From Prinia subflava (lineage: Eukaryota > Chordata > Aves > Passeriformes > Cisticolidae): a DNA stretch of 64,000 nucleotides. The stretch is from positions 62,001 through 126,000 of the forward strand of contig NW_026960608.1 in NCBI RefSeq assembly GCF_021018805.1, written 5' to 3'. The translations under genes and the position numbers were made by a program. The first letter of the stretch is position 1; each line of letters opens with the position of its first letter. Below, one piece after another: positions 46,801 to 61,800 of the stretch. The notes below the pieces were generated by a model. It made no database searches. It was not told the DNA's origin and saw nothing but the letters and a program-made list of their open reading frames with translations.

Positions 46801-49800
46801 TTTGTAGGAAAATTCTTCTTGTATAAGTTAGTGCTTTAAACACTCTACTCATCTTTCAGGATCCCTTGTTATGCTTAATGTATAATACATAATTGTATTA
46901 GATACTTGTGGAGGAAAATGTTTTGGTATTTAGCTCTATTTCCATTGTATTTTAAAGCAGGATTTGTGAAAACTGATTTTGCATTATACTTAGTTACTTT
47001 AATGCCATTTTCCTAGTCTTTCAGGTCATCTCATTGAATGTGGTGCTCAGTGTACAGGTGGAATATTTACTGATTGGCACACAGTACCAGACTGGTAGGT
47101 AAACTTGATACCAGCATGCATGTTTGTAGTGGGCCAAAGATGAGGTTTTCTGCTTCAATCTGTGTTGTGAAAACTGCTTCTACCTTTCTCTTTTTGAGGA
47201 CATAATATGTGCCTCTTGATATTTTGCCACCTCAATGTTACTTTTGTATCAATTCCATTTTCCCTTTTGAAGATTTCCTTTTTGCTCAGTCTCTTGTTAA
47301 CTTCAGCAGATTTTGAAAAAAAATTAGCTCTGATCTTTTTTTCCCTTTTAAACTATTTTTTCCTGTTTCCTCCAGTATTCTCTGTTTTTTGAAAAGATTT
47401 ATTTTTGAATTTCATGTATGATTATATTGGAAAAGACAATATTGATATTTTGGATGCTGTTACAACAGTCTTCAGTTAGATCAGAGAGGCTTGGTGGTCA
47501 GTCAAAAATTTCATGTAATTTGCTTTGGTAGGGATGAATATATGCCATAGTTCTGTCCTGCTGAGTAACCTGATGAACACAAATGTGTTGGATGGTCAGT
47601 CCTAAAAAGTTCTGTGTGTCTCTTGTGTTCAGAACTATTGAATTAGAGTTACACGTAGGTGTGTCGTTCTGCCTGCTGAGGGAGCCTGCTTTTTACCAAC
47701 CTGTTCTTAAGAGTAGTTTAAAAGTAGTTGAGGAACACATTTTTTGCATAGTTCTGGCTGCAGTTACTTCTGTGTTTCTTGGGATGAGAGGGAGGAATCT
47801 TGTCCCGTGCTGTATCATGAGAAAGGCAGCTCTTCTTTTATGTGATGGAGGAAAGGGCTGAAGAGCAGCAAGGAGATGCAGGAGAGAAGAGTGCTTTAAT
47901 ACATACAGCGTGTTCCTGCTCCCAAGCTGACTCTGGTCCAGGTGGATGAACCAACAGGACTGTGCTCTGCTGTCTGAAGAGCCATAGAGCTGCCTGGATT
48001 TTTTTCTTCTCCTTGTAGTGACTGCTTCTGATTCAGAGTGTGATGCTAAAAGATGTGTGCTGCTTTTTGGGGTTCCTGAGCACAGGATCAGACATTTCTT
48101 CTCACCTACTGGAAGGCTACTGAACAAACTGCACTCACTCTTCACTGTTGTATTCCATGGGAAATCAAAGGAGTGAGTTTATAGTAACAAGTCACTCTAT
48201 TTGGTTTGGAAATTGATAATTTCTATTCTCATGTCTCCCAATAAATTAATTATGCTGTGTTATGAAACTTGTTATAATGTTCTGTAATTGTGACTCCAGA
48301 AGACCTTGGTTTATAAAAGCATTAAAGCGAAAAACCAGAATACTAATTTTCTTATTAAAATGTTTGATAGGTCTTTATTTTTAAGGATTTTTCTGTGAGG
48401 AGTATCAATCTGGCTTTAAAAAAGAAAGAAAGCTTGAATATTTTAAGTTGTGAGCTATTGGAGTGGGAATAGTTCATTTTACAGATACGTTTATGTACAT
48501 GAATATGCATAGCTAATAGTCTTGTATCTGTAAAATCACAGAACTTTGTCTAAAATCATAATAGACTTGTGGCTTAGAGCTGACTGGTGCTCAACTGAAT
48601 CTCTGTTAAAGGACATAGAAGTTTAACACCTGATAGTGCTCTGTTACCTTGTCCCCGTTGATATGCATACATACCCTGAAACCATACATGACTGTATTTG
48701 TGCTAATTTAACAGTTATTTATTTACCTTCAGTTTAAGTCTGCTAAAGAATTGATCATGGTGCCTTAAAACTAGTCTGTTTGTTTGCAAATTTTGAGTCT
48801 TAGACATGTAATTGATGAAATTCTTGAAATAATGTCACACATCAGCCTATATGATAAGCTGCTAAAACTAGTCAAAACCAGAATAATGTGTGAGCTTTGA
48901 TTTTAAGTTTTGAGATGTAGAGGGCAGATCCACTTCACTAACTGAAGTTGTGATCCAGCACATCCATTTAGGATATGGGGAGAAGGAAGGCAGGGAGAAG
49001 ATTAATTGGATATGTTTTGGTTTCCTGATAAATAGTAGTTTGCTATATTTAGGCCTAGAAGCATGGAAGGCAAACACTATGAAAGCTCTTGGGATGCAGA
49101 AAAATATGTTTTCCATTTAATAGTTTAGTAGTAACCTGTTCTCTCCTTAGTTAAAAGAAACGTGGTGGAATGAGGTTTTCATTGTTTAGACAGTCTGAAT
49201 CTGTTTTCAATGCATGCAGATAATGCATTCATTATAATGCACAATAATAACATTGTACCTCAGTCTCAGTAGTGACCAAAGCATGCCATACCTGCAGCCA
49301 CTAACACTAGCTATATTGCAAATAGGTCAACAGAGCTCTGACAGAATTTGCAGAAGTTACTTGACTGTGTCTATTAATGATTTCTCCCTCATTTAGGAAA
49401 AACTATATTTTTAGCAGTCTCCTGAAAATAAGTGCATAATATAGATCTCAATAAATCATTGTGTCTGTGGTAACTAATATTAAACCCAAACCAGCCCAAC
49501 TAAATCAGTAAATAGCAGGGGGAAGAAGCCAAGTCAAATCTGCGTTTCTCATTAATGCACCTTTGACATATGAATTTCCTAGTCCGTAGTTGCATTTGTG
49601 CAGCCAAGAGCATAAAACATATCCCTTGTGTGCAGTGCACTTACTGATGTCTGGTAACTGAACACTGGAGGGCAGCCTCTCTCCTCCTCACACCTTACTG
49701 CAGAGGGTGAGCTTCGTTAGCCTTAGACTGGGGTGATTTTGATTTGCTTTGGGGTTTTTTTTCTCCCCAAGAACAGTAGTTCATGGGGCTCTTCTGTCTA

Positions 49801-52800
49801 AGGAGGACTGATGAGGTTTTTTTTCTAACTTGTTAACAAAACACAAAGAATTTGCTACATTTTAAGTTTATAAATCTTATCTGTCTGTTGTTCATGCATA
49901 AGCAAAAAGAATTAACTCTGCAAACAAGAGTACTTCAATTAATCTGAATGATGCCAGGCAAGTTAGTGTGTACATTCTGTGCATATACTGTCATGTCTCA
50001 GTGAGAGTTGAGGGACTGGATTGAATCCACTTCATTCATCCAACATAGTTTAGTTGGTGGGTTTTTGGTGTTTTGTGGGGGGAGGTTTGTTTTAAATTTT
50101 CTTGAAATGTTTCATGCAGATACTTCTGGGAACTCAATGCCACTGCAAAAGAGTGCTTCAAATCTCAGGAGTATTTGTGTGGGTATATTGTGGCTATTTA
50201 ATGGTTAATTATTAAAACCTAAGATATTCTTTAATTTTCTTTGTTATCTCCTTAAAGTTTTTAATGTAAAACAAGTGAAGTGAATGTTCCAGCTTGTGGC
50301 TCTGTCTTTGGTTGAAAAATGTAACCAAAAATGTGTATTCTATTTTCATCTGTTGAAACTGGTTGGGAGATGTTCTTTATCTCTTGTAACTCTAGGGGGG
50401 AAAGAGGGCGAATGCCTTCTGTTAATGGTGATGGTGGAGGGTTAAAAATATAATTTCTGTATAAGTTAACCACGGGGTTAAGTTGAGGTATGTGTGGGGG
50501 GAGGAAAGTAGAGGACGTACAACTGGAACTTGACGCAGCTCAGCTTTGGAACAAGTGTCAGCTTCTGCAACCAGCTCCATGCTATTGTAATGACCGAATC
50601 AAGTGTGACTGTAGCCCAGGAAGATAATTGAGAAGCATTGTTTTAACCAAATCAAGTGTGGATCAGGGTAGAAGCGTAGGTATGATTTAAGATAGTAACT
50701 AAGGAATAGGATAATCAGTATCTAGGGGTGGAGGTTAGTTAACATGTGTATAATTTAAACTATAAAAATCACAAATCGACTCTGTATTCTTGGGCACAAG
50801 ATTTGGGCGTATCATCGCCCCTGTGTCCCCGCGTGCAAATAAAGAACCGCATATGATGGCCTTTGTGTGGTTATATGTTTTCCTACGCTAACAATGGGAC
50901 AACTGATAACACCAGATAAGGCAATGCCTTCTTCTCTCTTCCTCCACCCATCCTCCTCCGAGGGACATCACCTGTGAATGGGCCATTTAAGGCTTCTCAC
51001 ATGACTGATAACATTACTTCATTCCATTGTGAGATGCTCCACCCAGTGGAAGGAGCCAAAGCCTTTCCACCGGGATAAAACCAGCAATCCCAAACACCAA
51101 GATAGCAGGTTTTCCACTGAATTCTCGGAGGAAGACTGGACCCATCTTGTCAGCACTGGACCCTTTTTTCTACAGGATCATCTCTGTTTCACAGAACAAC
51201 ATCTGTTACTCCAGGAAGACTTATTTGGACTGCTTCCAACACTGTGACAACAGGGTGTCAGGTCATATCTCTGACTCTGTCAGGGTTTTCTAGGACTTTT
51301 GTTTGTTTGTTTGTTTGTTTTTCTACTACTACATTTGTATATTTTAATATTCCTAGTAAAGAACTGTTATTCCTATTCCCATATTTTTGCCTGAAAGATC
51401 CTAATTGCAAAATTGTAATAATTTGGAGGGAGGGAGTTTTTACATTCTCTATTCCAAGGGAAACTCCAGTTTTCCCTGACAGATACCTGTCTTTCCAAAC
51501 CAAGACACTCTCCAAGTTACCTTAGCTGATAGGAGCCAAACTTACTTGCTTTCTGTGTATTGACCTGAGGCGTTGGGATTTGTGCTGGGTATGTCTCCTT
51601 AATCCATTTGACTTAAAGGTGAGAATCTTGAGGCTGTAAGGTTTTGTTCAGTTTTCCTGAACACAGAGAGACAGGTAGAGGGGATAGGTGCTGGTTTTTT
51701 TTCCAGTGAGAAGGTGGCTGCTTGACTCTTCTCTTGTGTGGATTCTCTGTTGTTTAGCAGAGCAAGTGCAAGAAACTGTTAGTTCATAGTCTGTAGAAGA
51801 GTAATGTGCATTCTTAAATGCTGATTTTAAGTTAGTGTTATCAAACAAAGCACTTACTCCTGTTATTTGTATAGTAATACACATCAGAAGATGGTCAGCA
51901 CAAGTGATAATACTTCACTGCTTCCTATTTAATGTCTCTTGCACAGCTTCCAGTGGGGAATTCATGCCATGTGTGAAAATGAACTGCATTGCCAGAACTA
52001 CATTGATAATTCACACGTCTCTTTTTAATTTCATTTGTCCCCAGACATGGCTGTCTCTTGCTATTATTTAGTACCACTAGGTGATAGTACATTGTTTTGT
52101 TTTCTTTTGAAGTGCAGGAGAGAATACACTAAGGCTGATCAGTAGAGTAATCATTTTGAAGAGATTATAAACACTGTCATTTTGCCCTAAGCCTAGAGTG
52201 TACAATGGTTGAGACTGCATAATCCTCTGGCCTGTGATGACTGAAAGGGCAAGTCAAAAGCTGTAGTCTCTTAATGGCTGGATCCAGATTTCTTCATCTG
52301 GGACTAGAACAAAATCCAGCATGCAGGTTCCATTCAGCAGCGTGGAATGTTTTTTCTCTATAGCACCCTCTGTTCCAGGCAGCTGGTCTTTTTAACCTGC
52401 AATTGTCTAGCCGTTAAAAGTTGAGGTACAAGACATAGTCTGAAATGCCCTAGTCAGAGGGGATAAGTGATGCAATCAGCAAGTCTTGCCTAAAGCAGAA
52501 TTGCATGTTAGGAAACATTTTGGTACCTACGTGTAAAGAGGTGCTTATACCTTTCCTTTATAAGTTTGTGCTGATCTTGCCTGATGTATTATCAGTTTTG
52601 AACCTGTTGTCAAAACACTGCTAGAAGTGCTAGGAGCTTCTGCTTTTTGTCTAATAGAATTCTGGTTAAAATACATACCTCAGGAGTTGGGAAGCTTGGC
52701 TGAGAGCTCTCCTTGGTGTGACATTCACCGAGTCACGTCCCAGAAAACTGCATTAGCTTTAAAGCCTAAAGTTCATACCACAGCTTACTCAGATCCTGGG

Positions 52801-55800
52801 TCAATTCCACATCACATATATTGCTGTGAGGTTTTGTTTTCATTCTTGCAGCAACTTCCCCTGCAAGTAAATGTACTACACTCACTGTCCCATCTTCTGT
52901 TGCCAGTAATCTTGATCAAGCAGTAGTGGCTAGAATGAGGTACTTGGGGGATTTGACACTTTTGAGGGGAGAAATACGTGTTCTATCTCAAGTAATGTCT
53001 CTCTCCCTGAGCCAAAGTACTGCTTATGGATTTTACTTTTCTTGTAATTCAAATGGTGTAACAAGTATGGCAAAACAAGAAGGAAGTTTATCTTGATGGC
53101 TCCTCAGAGGCTTCTGAATAGTGTCCTAGGGTAGACAGGGAGGAGATCCCTTAGACAGCTCAATTTATCACCTGTGACGTGCCCATAAACTAACATTTCT
53201 GAGAGCCAAAGCTGAAGAAAAACAACATTTTACATGGAAAAAATTAATCCAAGAGTAAGTTTTTGGCAGGCAGAGAACTTGACAGGAGACTCAGATTCTT
53301 GATTGCTTTAAGAGTAGGTTGATGAGATGATGGCTTCAAGTTTCGTAACTTGGTTACTCCTGTGCTGTAGGTCTTCACTAGGACCTGCTTTAACTGTTAA
53401 CTCCAATCTAGGTCCAGCTTGGAGGGTTTTTTTAAGGTGTAATCTTAGCTTGGTCTCATTCAGTGCTCTGGTTTATTAATGTGTATATTACATATAGATT
53501 TATATATAATATAGTATATTTACTTGCTAAGTAGCAAACATGCAACCTGAAATGGACCTTTTGGATTAAAGAACAGTAGTTGTCATCTCCTCTCACAAAC
53601 TGATGTGTATTAGTTGTGTATATTGACCCTGTGCTGAAAGAATTGCTTTAATATTTTAAAAATAGTACTTGATATTTATCTCTAGTACTGTATTTTATTT
53701 GTTTGTATAATCTACTTAGAATTGATTATATATTAATTTCCTTTTTGGAATTGTTTGCATTGCTTGCTACTGCCTCATCCTACATAGGGATTTTGTCACT
53801 AAACTGATGCAATTCTTTTATTGTTGAAGGATGCCACTTAGCCATGGTACCTTTGGATGCCATGACTGTAGTGGCTGCTCAAGTTCATAGTTCTGTGGTT
53901 ACTCCCCTGCTACACTATACAAAAGTACAGCTTGGCTATGGGTTATGGACAGCCTAAAGTTGGCATATTCCCCTCAGAGCAGATGTCATATGGTGTGTAG
54001 TCATTCAGCAAAACCTACAAGTGAATCAGGCGAAGAGTCACTATTTTAAAAGTGGAAGGGCTGGTCAAGGTGATATTGTGACTATACTACCTGTGTATAG
54101 ATTAGCCAGGCAGCTACTGCTGCTAAAGGGCTTTTTATGCCAGGTTTAAGTAGCTGTTATTTAACTGTATTATAGGAATGACAGACCAGTTTATTTCCAA
54201 GGTAAAAATTAATGTTAAGTAATGTCTTTTAGCAATTTACAAAATATGTTTTTGTCTCAAGCATGTGTATGTTAATGAGGGTTATTGCTGCCATCTGCTA
54301 CAAGATAGTACTGGGTATTTGTATTTTCCCGGTGATGGGGTTAGATTTGCCTCTTTTTCACTTACAGAATTTTTTCCCATAAGTTGCTAAGAAACCTAAA
54401 CAACAGTGCTTAACCAGAACAAAGGGAATAGTCAAAGGAGATGGCAGCACAAGGCTACACCTATTGTTTTCAGTCTCTGGGAGCTTCCCTCAGAGGAGAG
54501 ATAATGCAAGCTTTTGGAAAGGTAAAAGACAGAGCTGGGGGGGCAGTTGCTCACTCTTGCTCTCAGCATCGAGGAGGACAGTCAAGCTGCCCCGCCCCTC
54601 GCTGCAGGAAGAGTTCACAGCCATCACTCTGCCTCGTCCTGGGAAATCTACCGTCATCTGCTCGTGTACCCAGGAATCCTGAGCTCGGTTTCTCCGGCCC
54701 TCCCCCCACTGCCACTGCTTCTTCGGAGTTTTGAGGTTTTTCCTGCTACTCTGTAGCCCTGCACTGCCCTGCCCTGCCCTGCCAGGACATCCCTGCCGCT
54801 CCAGCTACCATTGCAGAGCATCTCATCTCATCCACCAGCCTGGGACTTTCCACCCTTCCAGCTTGGCCTCTCGGAGTCCTGCAGGGGCACTGAGGTCAAA
54901 CTGCCCAGGGTGTTTGTGAAGGAAAGCCCTCAAGGTTCCTGATTCTGTTTATTATTAATGCAGTAGTTGTTGTTTGTTTGTTGTTTTGTCATATATACTA
55001 GTAAAGAACTGTTATTCCTATCCCCATACCTCTGCCTGAAAGCCCCTTTAATTTTCTAAATTAGAATAATATGGAGGGAGGGGATTTGAATTCTCCATCT
55101 CTAGGGAGGTCCTGCCCCCTTCCTAGCAGATACCTGTCTTGCAAACCAAGACACCCAGTCATCCAGTTACAGTTAAATTCTAGGAGCTTCTTACCTGGAT
55201 CATTGCATCTCTATTTTGTGAATTGTTAAAAAAGTGAGGGAAACTTTCAGAGCTGGTGTAACCTGGGGGAACACACATCTTCTGCAACTAACAGACCATA
55301 CAGAAAAGTTCATTGGGTGGTGGTGTACTCTGAGGGGGAACAACATTTGCCATATTTTGACCATATCAGGGGGTGAAATTTCTCACTTTGTCTCATTATT
55401 GTATTTGGGCTTTGTTTTTTAATGGTTTGGGGGTTTTGAGAGTGGAAGCTGGGCAAAATGAAGTTGAATCAATGTCAGTAGACTCAGTGGTTCAGAGTAG
55501 GAAGTTGAGTTTCTACAGTTTGCTTCATTCAAAACAAAGATGGTTGGGTAGTACTGTAAGAGTTGCATGTGCTGATTGAGATCAGTGGGCTGCAGCAGGG
55601 ACACTGGGTGTCAGTGCAGGGAGATGGACTGCTCTGGGTGATCTGTCTTCATGGGAGTGGTATCTCTTCTGGCTATGTGATCTGAATAAGCTGCATTGAG
55701 CCTGCTAGCAGAACACTTGGTGCTGTTCCCTGGATGGATAGTTGGTAGGGTCAAGCACACAAACATGGCACTGAGAGGGCAAAAGCTTCTTAATTCTGGC

Positions 55801-58800
55801 CTTGTTCAGTCACTGATCCTGCTTTGTTACATTGGCCAAATCACAATGTTTCCTCTGTGTATCTCCTTGCATCTAAAATCAGGATAATTGCATGTTAATC
55901 TGTTACCATACATTAATGTTCAAGACCAAGAATTGAGGGGGTTTTTGGGTGTTGTTTTTTTCTGTCGCACTTTAAATTTTTGGATAGTACATACTTCCTA
56001 CTACCATCTTTTCTCTCTCTTCTTCCCTTCCAAAACCCCCCCACTAGAATGGCCTGTATATAAAATTTTTGATTTCATTTCTTTGTGTTCACCAGAGCAG
56101 GCTTTTTTTGTTTCCTATATCTGTTTAGTGGTGTAAATAGTTTCAAAGACCAGTCAAATGAAGTGTTATCTTTACTGATTTGATGTGGGCTTTTCCAGGT
56201 GTCCACCAACTACCATACTTTTCAAGTTTCTCTGCTATAAGTGTTAAAAGTTGCTGATCTCTGGTAACAGATCTTGTGTCTTTATCCTTTTTTAAAATAA
56301 TGGTTTGAATATTCTTGATGATAAGGAATCTGCTCAAACTCCCATGAACTTTTACAAATGTCCCTTAAGAGTTCACTGGTATTTTTGCTTACTTTTTTCC
56401 AGACTTTGTGGATTTATGTTATACAAACTGTTTTCATGGAACCTTTGCTGATAACCAGTTCAGTTGTATGTTCAGCACATTGTTACCACTACCACCCAAA
56501 AATAATTAAATTGAGGGATAGTCTGGTTTTAAATTTGTACGAAAGACCTGAAGGTCATTGGCTTTAATGAGTGTGGTAAAGTTCTCCACCTTTCATTATT
56601 AGGACCTTTTTAGAATGGTTTAGCTTTTGCAAGCTTTTGTATCTCCTTAACTCCTCTTTTTGTCTTCATTTTATATCTGTGGGACACTTGTAAGAATTTT
56701 AGACTTCCTGTGAGAGGGAAGGGAGCCGGGTAGCCTTTTTAGAAGAATCTTTGCACTCTTATTTTCATTCTCAGGTACTTCCGAAAAGTTTTACATTCTT
56801 AATTTTGCTCAAATTCTCTGCAAATAAATGAAAGCCTTTTAGCTAGAAAAGCAGATGTCTGGATCTTGTCCACATAATCCTGAAAATTCTGCCCTGCTGC
56901 TGTAATGACCAGTATGTGCTTCTTATTATTAGTTATTTTATCACTTTTTGTTTATTTTGCTTGTGAGAATGTAAGGAAGAAGAAGATTTTATTTTGTGAA
57001 TATTTCCATAATTTCACTGCTTTTCTTTTTGTTGTGCCTTATAATATTTTATTAGTTCTATCTTCTGTGTACTGAAAATCTTAACTTTTGTATGTCTTTC
57101 TGTTTTCAGATTGAGTTTCCGGTGTATAATTTATTAACACGTGAAATTATCCTTTGTAGGTGTGATTATTCCATTATTATTTCCTACTGTTATTATTTCC
57201 TACTTCCCTTCATCTCTGAGGTTCCCACTACAGTTTGTTCTTCCTGCTTTGACTGCCTTTTTACAAATCCAGAGTGCAAGATGTATTTAGATGTCTTCAC
57301 CGTCATGCGATGTGTGCTGCTGTAGCCAAATAGGGCTAGAACCAAGCATCGTTTATTTTACTCCAAATTTACATCTTTAGTTAGAGTCCTCTAACTCTTT
57401 CAGCTTCTTTTTACTTGAACTGTTCCTGTTAGTGTCCTTCTCCAGTCCCTTCCCTACATCCATGTTTGCAGGTGGTATCTCTTGTTATATCTGTGTTTCT
57501 TCGCCGGACAATAGACTACTACTAGACCTGTATTATTTCAGTTGAGCTGTTTGTTGAGGCCTTTTTTTTTTAGTGTATGTTTCTGTAGAAACAACCAGAT
57601 AAATCATAACTCTTGACATGTTTTACTTAATTGACCATTACTATAAAATTCTGGTGTGTTGTTAATATTTTTTTTCACTTTTCCTTTGTGTTTATAAGAT
57701 TTTTTTCTTAATGTTTTTCACATTCTAGGCACAACATAGGCTTTCCCATTGTAGAATGTTCCTCTGAAGGAGACTTTATTCTTTCCAAACCACCAGACAC
57801 AGGGGGACTAATCTCTTTTGGCACTGTAGCTGAACAGTTGGTGTATGAATTGGGCAATCCTCAGCGTTATCTTTTACCAGATGTTATATGTGACTTTTCC
57901 CAGGTTTCCATCACCGAAATTCCAGGTTAGTCCTCTTTCATGTAAAGATATCTGTGTCAATGAAGTGTTTTATCAAACAAAAGCAGCTACTTTAATTTCC
58001 CTGTAGTCTTTGCATATTTCTTGTTAAACCAGTTCCTTAGTCATGCTGTATTAAACTGATAGTTTCAAGGACTTCTGCTAGAAATTGCTTTAGAAATTTT
58101 AAACATAATCTTACTTATGTTGCTGGCTGACTAATTTATATTTTCCATCACTACTCCTTTTGCTTTACTTTTTAATGCATGCCTTGCACCTGTTAAGTCC
58201 TTAAACTGTATTCAGCATGAACATCAACACAACTTCTCTATGATTTTGGATTTTTTTTAAACTGCAGCTGAATTCCTTTTCTCAAAAATAATGGTTTGTA
58301 CATGTTTTTACTTAGGACATTTGAAATGTTGGGAACGATGAAATGCTGTGTCTTTCAAAGCACTACTTGTTAATGGTGGATTTTTTAAACATTTGGGTGG
58401 ATCGTAGTAAGTGGTAGAAGTATGATTAGGCACAGGATTTCCACCAGAGAATCTTTTTTTGAAAAGTCCATTTGCAATCCTCAAAAGATTTAACAGCAAA
58501 TAGACTAAAGATGGATATAATGTATGTTCAAGATTTAGCTTCAAAAGGAAAACAAAAAAAACCCAGGCTTAACAGATTCAAAGAGCTTTAATTTGAGTAA
58601 GACAGCTTAAAAAAATTTATCTGCTGTCATCGAAATATTGCTTTTTACTGCATCTATATTATACTTGCCCTTCTAGTGGAACTTACTTGTGTTAGGATGC
58701 CAAGTGTCTTTCTAAAACTTAGAACAATCAAAATCTCAAATTAAAAAATTAGTGGGATAAAACTGAAAATGTGGTAACATAAAAAATATTTTGCTTGAGT

Positions 58801-61800
58801 AATAAAGTACCATAACATGGTACAGTGAATCTTCTGCTCATGCAACATAACTATACGGCAGTCTGATAAGGCCAGCTTGCTGCTCTTAGCCCCTAGAATT
58901 TTTTCTTTTTTAAAAAAAAACCTTAACCTTCCTGTGAACTTTTAGCTTGCAAATGACCTGATATGACATGTTTGAACTTAAAATGAACTTTCACATGAAC
59001 TTTCAGTTAGTCCTTTTAGAAATATAACAGATGGAAAATGGGCAGATTGCTTAAATATTTAAGTTTGAAGTGCTTTGACATGTACACCAGTAAAAACCGG
59101 CAAGCTATCTAATTTTGCTGTTTATGTTGCCAGTTTTATTGTCCTGCCGGATTACTTGCAGTGTTTGAGCTGAGAGGTGCTTGTTTTCTTTTTGTCAATG
59201 GATGCTATGCATTTGGTTTTGTGGTATTTTTTTGGTGGTATTATGTGGTATTATGCTTTCACCTGGAACATAAAACTCTTCCAGATCTTCATCCTGAATG
59301 GAGGGATGTAGGTCTATATTGGGAGAGCTAAATTAACCTCATGTCAGTCTTGAGAGAGAGTGGTGATGTTGAGTAGTGTGTAAAATTTGTACTAGTGACA
59401 TTTACTTTTTTAGATACATTCTGATCTTTTCAGAGTATTTGTGTAACACTTTGAACTGCTTCTTAAATATTTGCAAACACAAGTTAGGACAGGTGAACTA
59501 CACTGTAATTCTGTCTCTCGAACATGAGGTGCCAATCCTGCACTGCTGATTTTCAAGCAGTAGCACTTACTGATTTTCTCCAGCTCAAACTTGAACCTGA
59601 TGCCATCACAGCAGTTTTCTCCATTTGTTTTTGGCATTAATATTCCTAATACTGAACATGGTTGTTGCCCTGGAACATATATTCAGACTGTTTCTGTTAT
59701 TGACAAGAAAGCTAAAGTTAAGTTACCCTTCACTTGCTAAGCTCTCATCCAATAGCTCTCACTGGTTTCTCACCTTGTTCTGATTCTTTACCAAGTGAGG
59801 GACTACAGTCCACTCCAGCCAGCTTCAGTAAATTGTATGCTCTGTGTGTGTGTGCAATAACTGGATATTAAGAGGAAAATAACTATTGAGTCTAATGTCC
59901 TAAGGCTACTTTCTTTGTTAAGTATTTTTTAAGTGCATGAATAAACATTTCAATTGCCCTTTTAAGAGGCTCATGAGTCATAAATTCAGTCGCCAGTTTG
60001 CTGTTGTCCTTTCTAAGGCAGGAAGGACTGTTTTCTGAAAGGTTCTCTCTTCTGTGGCAGTAGAGCTGTCGATGATTTGCTTTTTAATTAAGCACATTTG
60101 ATTAGTATGTATCACAAAAGAATGTCTTTGAAGTTATATTGAGGAAGCTGAAACATTGATTTTTAACCACTATAGGTTTTGATGGTGGAGCAGTGAAAGT
60201 TTGTGGAGCAAAAGGATTGCCTCCTTTAACATTTTATAAGGTATTACCTCATTTTGTGGCATGAAAGATATATTTTGATTTACAAAATCTTACATTTTGG
60301 AGAAAATACTAAAACATAGCACTATCCTCATCTTCTCTGCCCCAAGAGTATAAGAAAGAGGTGGAAATTTTGAAAAGGCAAACCTTATTTGATACATAAA
60401 AACCTGTTACTTTGTTTAAAAAGTGTATATTTGTGTAGATAATGATTGCCAGAGGGCATTTATAGCCTGTCAGTACTGAATTCTGTGTAATTTCATAATC
60501 CCTTTGTCATTAGGTAAATGCCGCTTATCTTGATGGCTTCAGAGCTACTGCTGTCTGTCCAGTGGGAGGCCCAAAGGCAGTACAAAAAGCAAAACACACT
60601 GCAGAAGCTATTCTGCAAAGGTTGGTATTTGAGTCTTGGAAGAGATTCTGGCATTCTTTTTTTTCCTTTCCAGAGGTGATGAAAATAGAACAGTGACACA
60701 TGATGGCAACATTACTAAATCCTAGAAGATTATAGTTTTCCTATAGTTTTCCATTTATTAAATGCCAGAGATAAACCCACATGAGACTAGTTTTCAGCAA
60801 CTTTCACAGAACTTTTTTATGAGAAGTCTTACTGATATGACATGTAGGAAGTTAGTACTAAGTTTGTGTTTAAAGCACACTTATTTTACTACCTTCTAAA
60901 ATGTGATCCAGTGATTGTATTTTTTTGTTTGTTTGTTTTTTCTAGAACAGAGTTACAATTCCAGGGCAGAGTGATAAACTTTCAGTTGTATTGTCATGCC
61001 AGTATATTTTGGCAGGGAGAGATTCCTCTTAAATATAATTCCATATCAGGAATCTTTCAGTGCTTACTCCAGTAGCTCCAGTCTTTCTAGTTAAGAGATC
61101 TGTTTCCTTGTGCCATATTTTATATAAAACTTCCTCCCCATCTTGTTGTAGACCCATGCAGAAACTACACTTGGAAAGTCAGAAATCCAAGGTTTACTGT
61201 GAACTTGGAGTGATTGTTCACATGCCTTTGTGCAGCACAGTGGTGAAGGAGGACTTGTCTAACTTCCCTCAAGAGATATGGCAGATGAGAGCAGGCTGAT
61301 AGGGGTTGTGTAATTGCAAATGCTAAAAGCTTGTGTCCAAAAGCTATTGAGAAAATCAAAGTATGGAAAAACCCTTCAGGAAGTGTTAAATACAAAGACT
61401 CAGAGACTCAGAACCTCTGAAAAGCCATCTTTCTGGAAGCTAGGTGATTATTTCAGGAAAAAAATAGAATGGTGTGTTTTCCATTTCATGTTTGCTCTTG
61501 GACATTATTTCAGACTAGACTATGTGAATCTTTGATTGAAATGGATTGTGGTCCTGCTGTGGTCTCTGTGACATCTAGAAAATTATTTCAGCCTGTTTAC
61601 TGTGCACTCTCGAGTAATCATCAGAGGAAAGCTGATGTGAGGTAGTTGAAGGCTGATTAACTGGTGTGATGAGGCCTCTAGTCCATTAGGCATGCCTGTG
61701 GGCAAGTTCTCTGTTTTGAAAATCACAATATACAAAAACACATTCTCCATCTCAAATGTAGTCTTAAACAGCTTAATATGTGGAATTGTTTGTTTGACAC

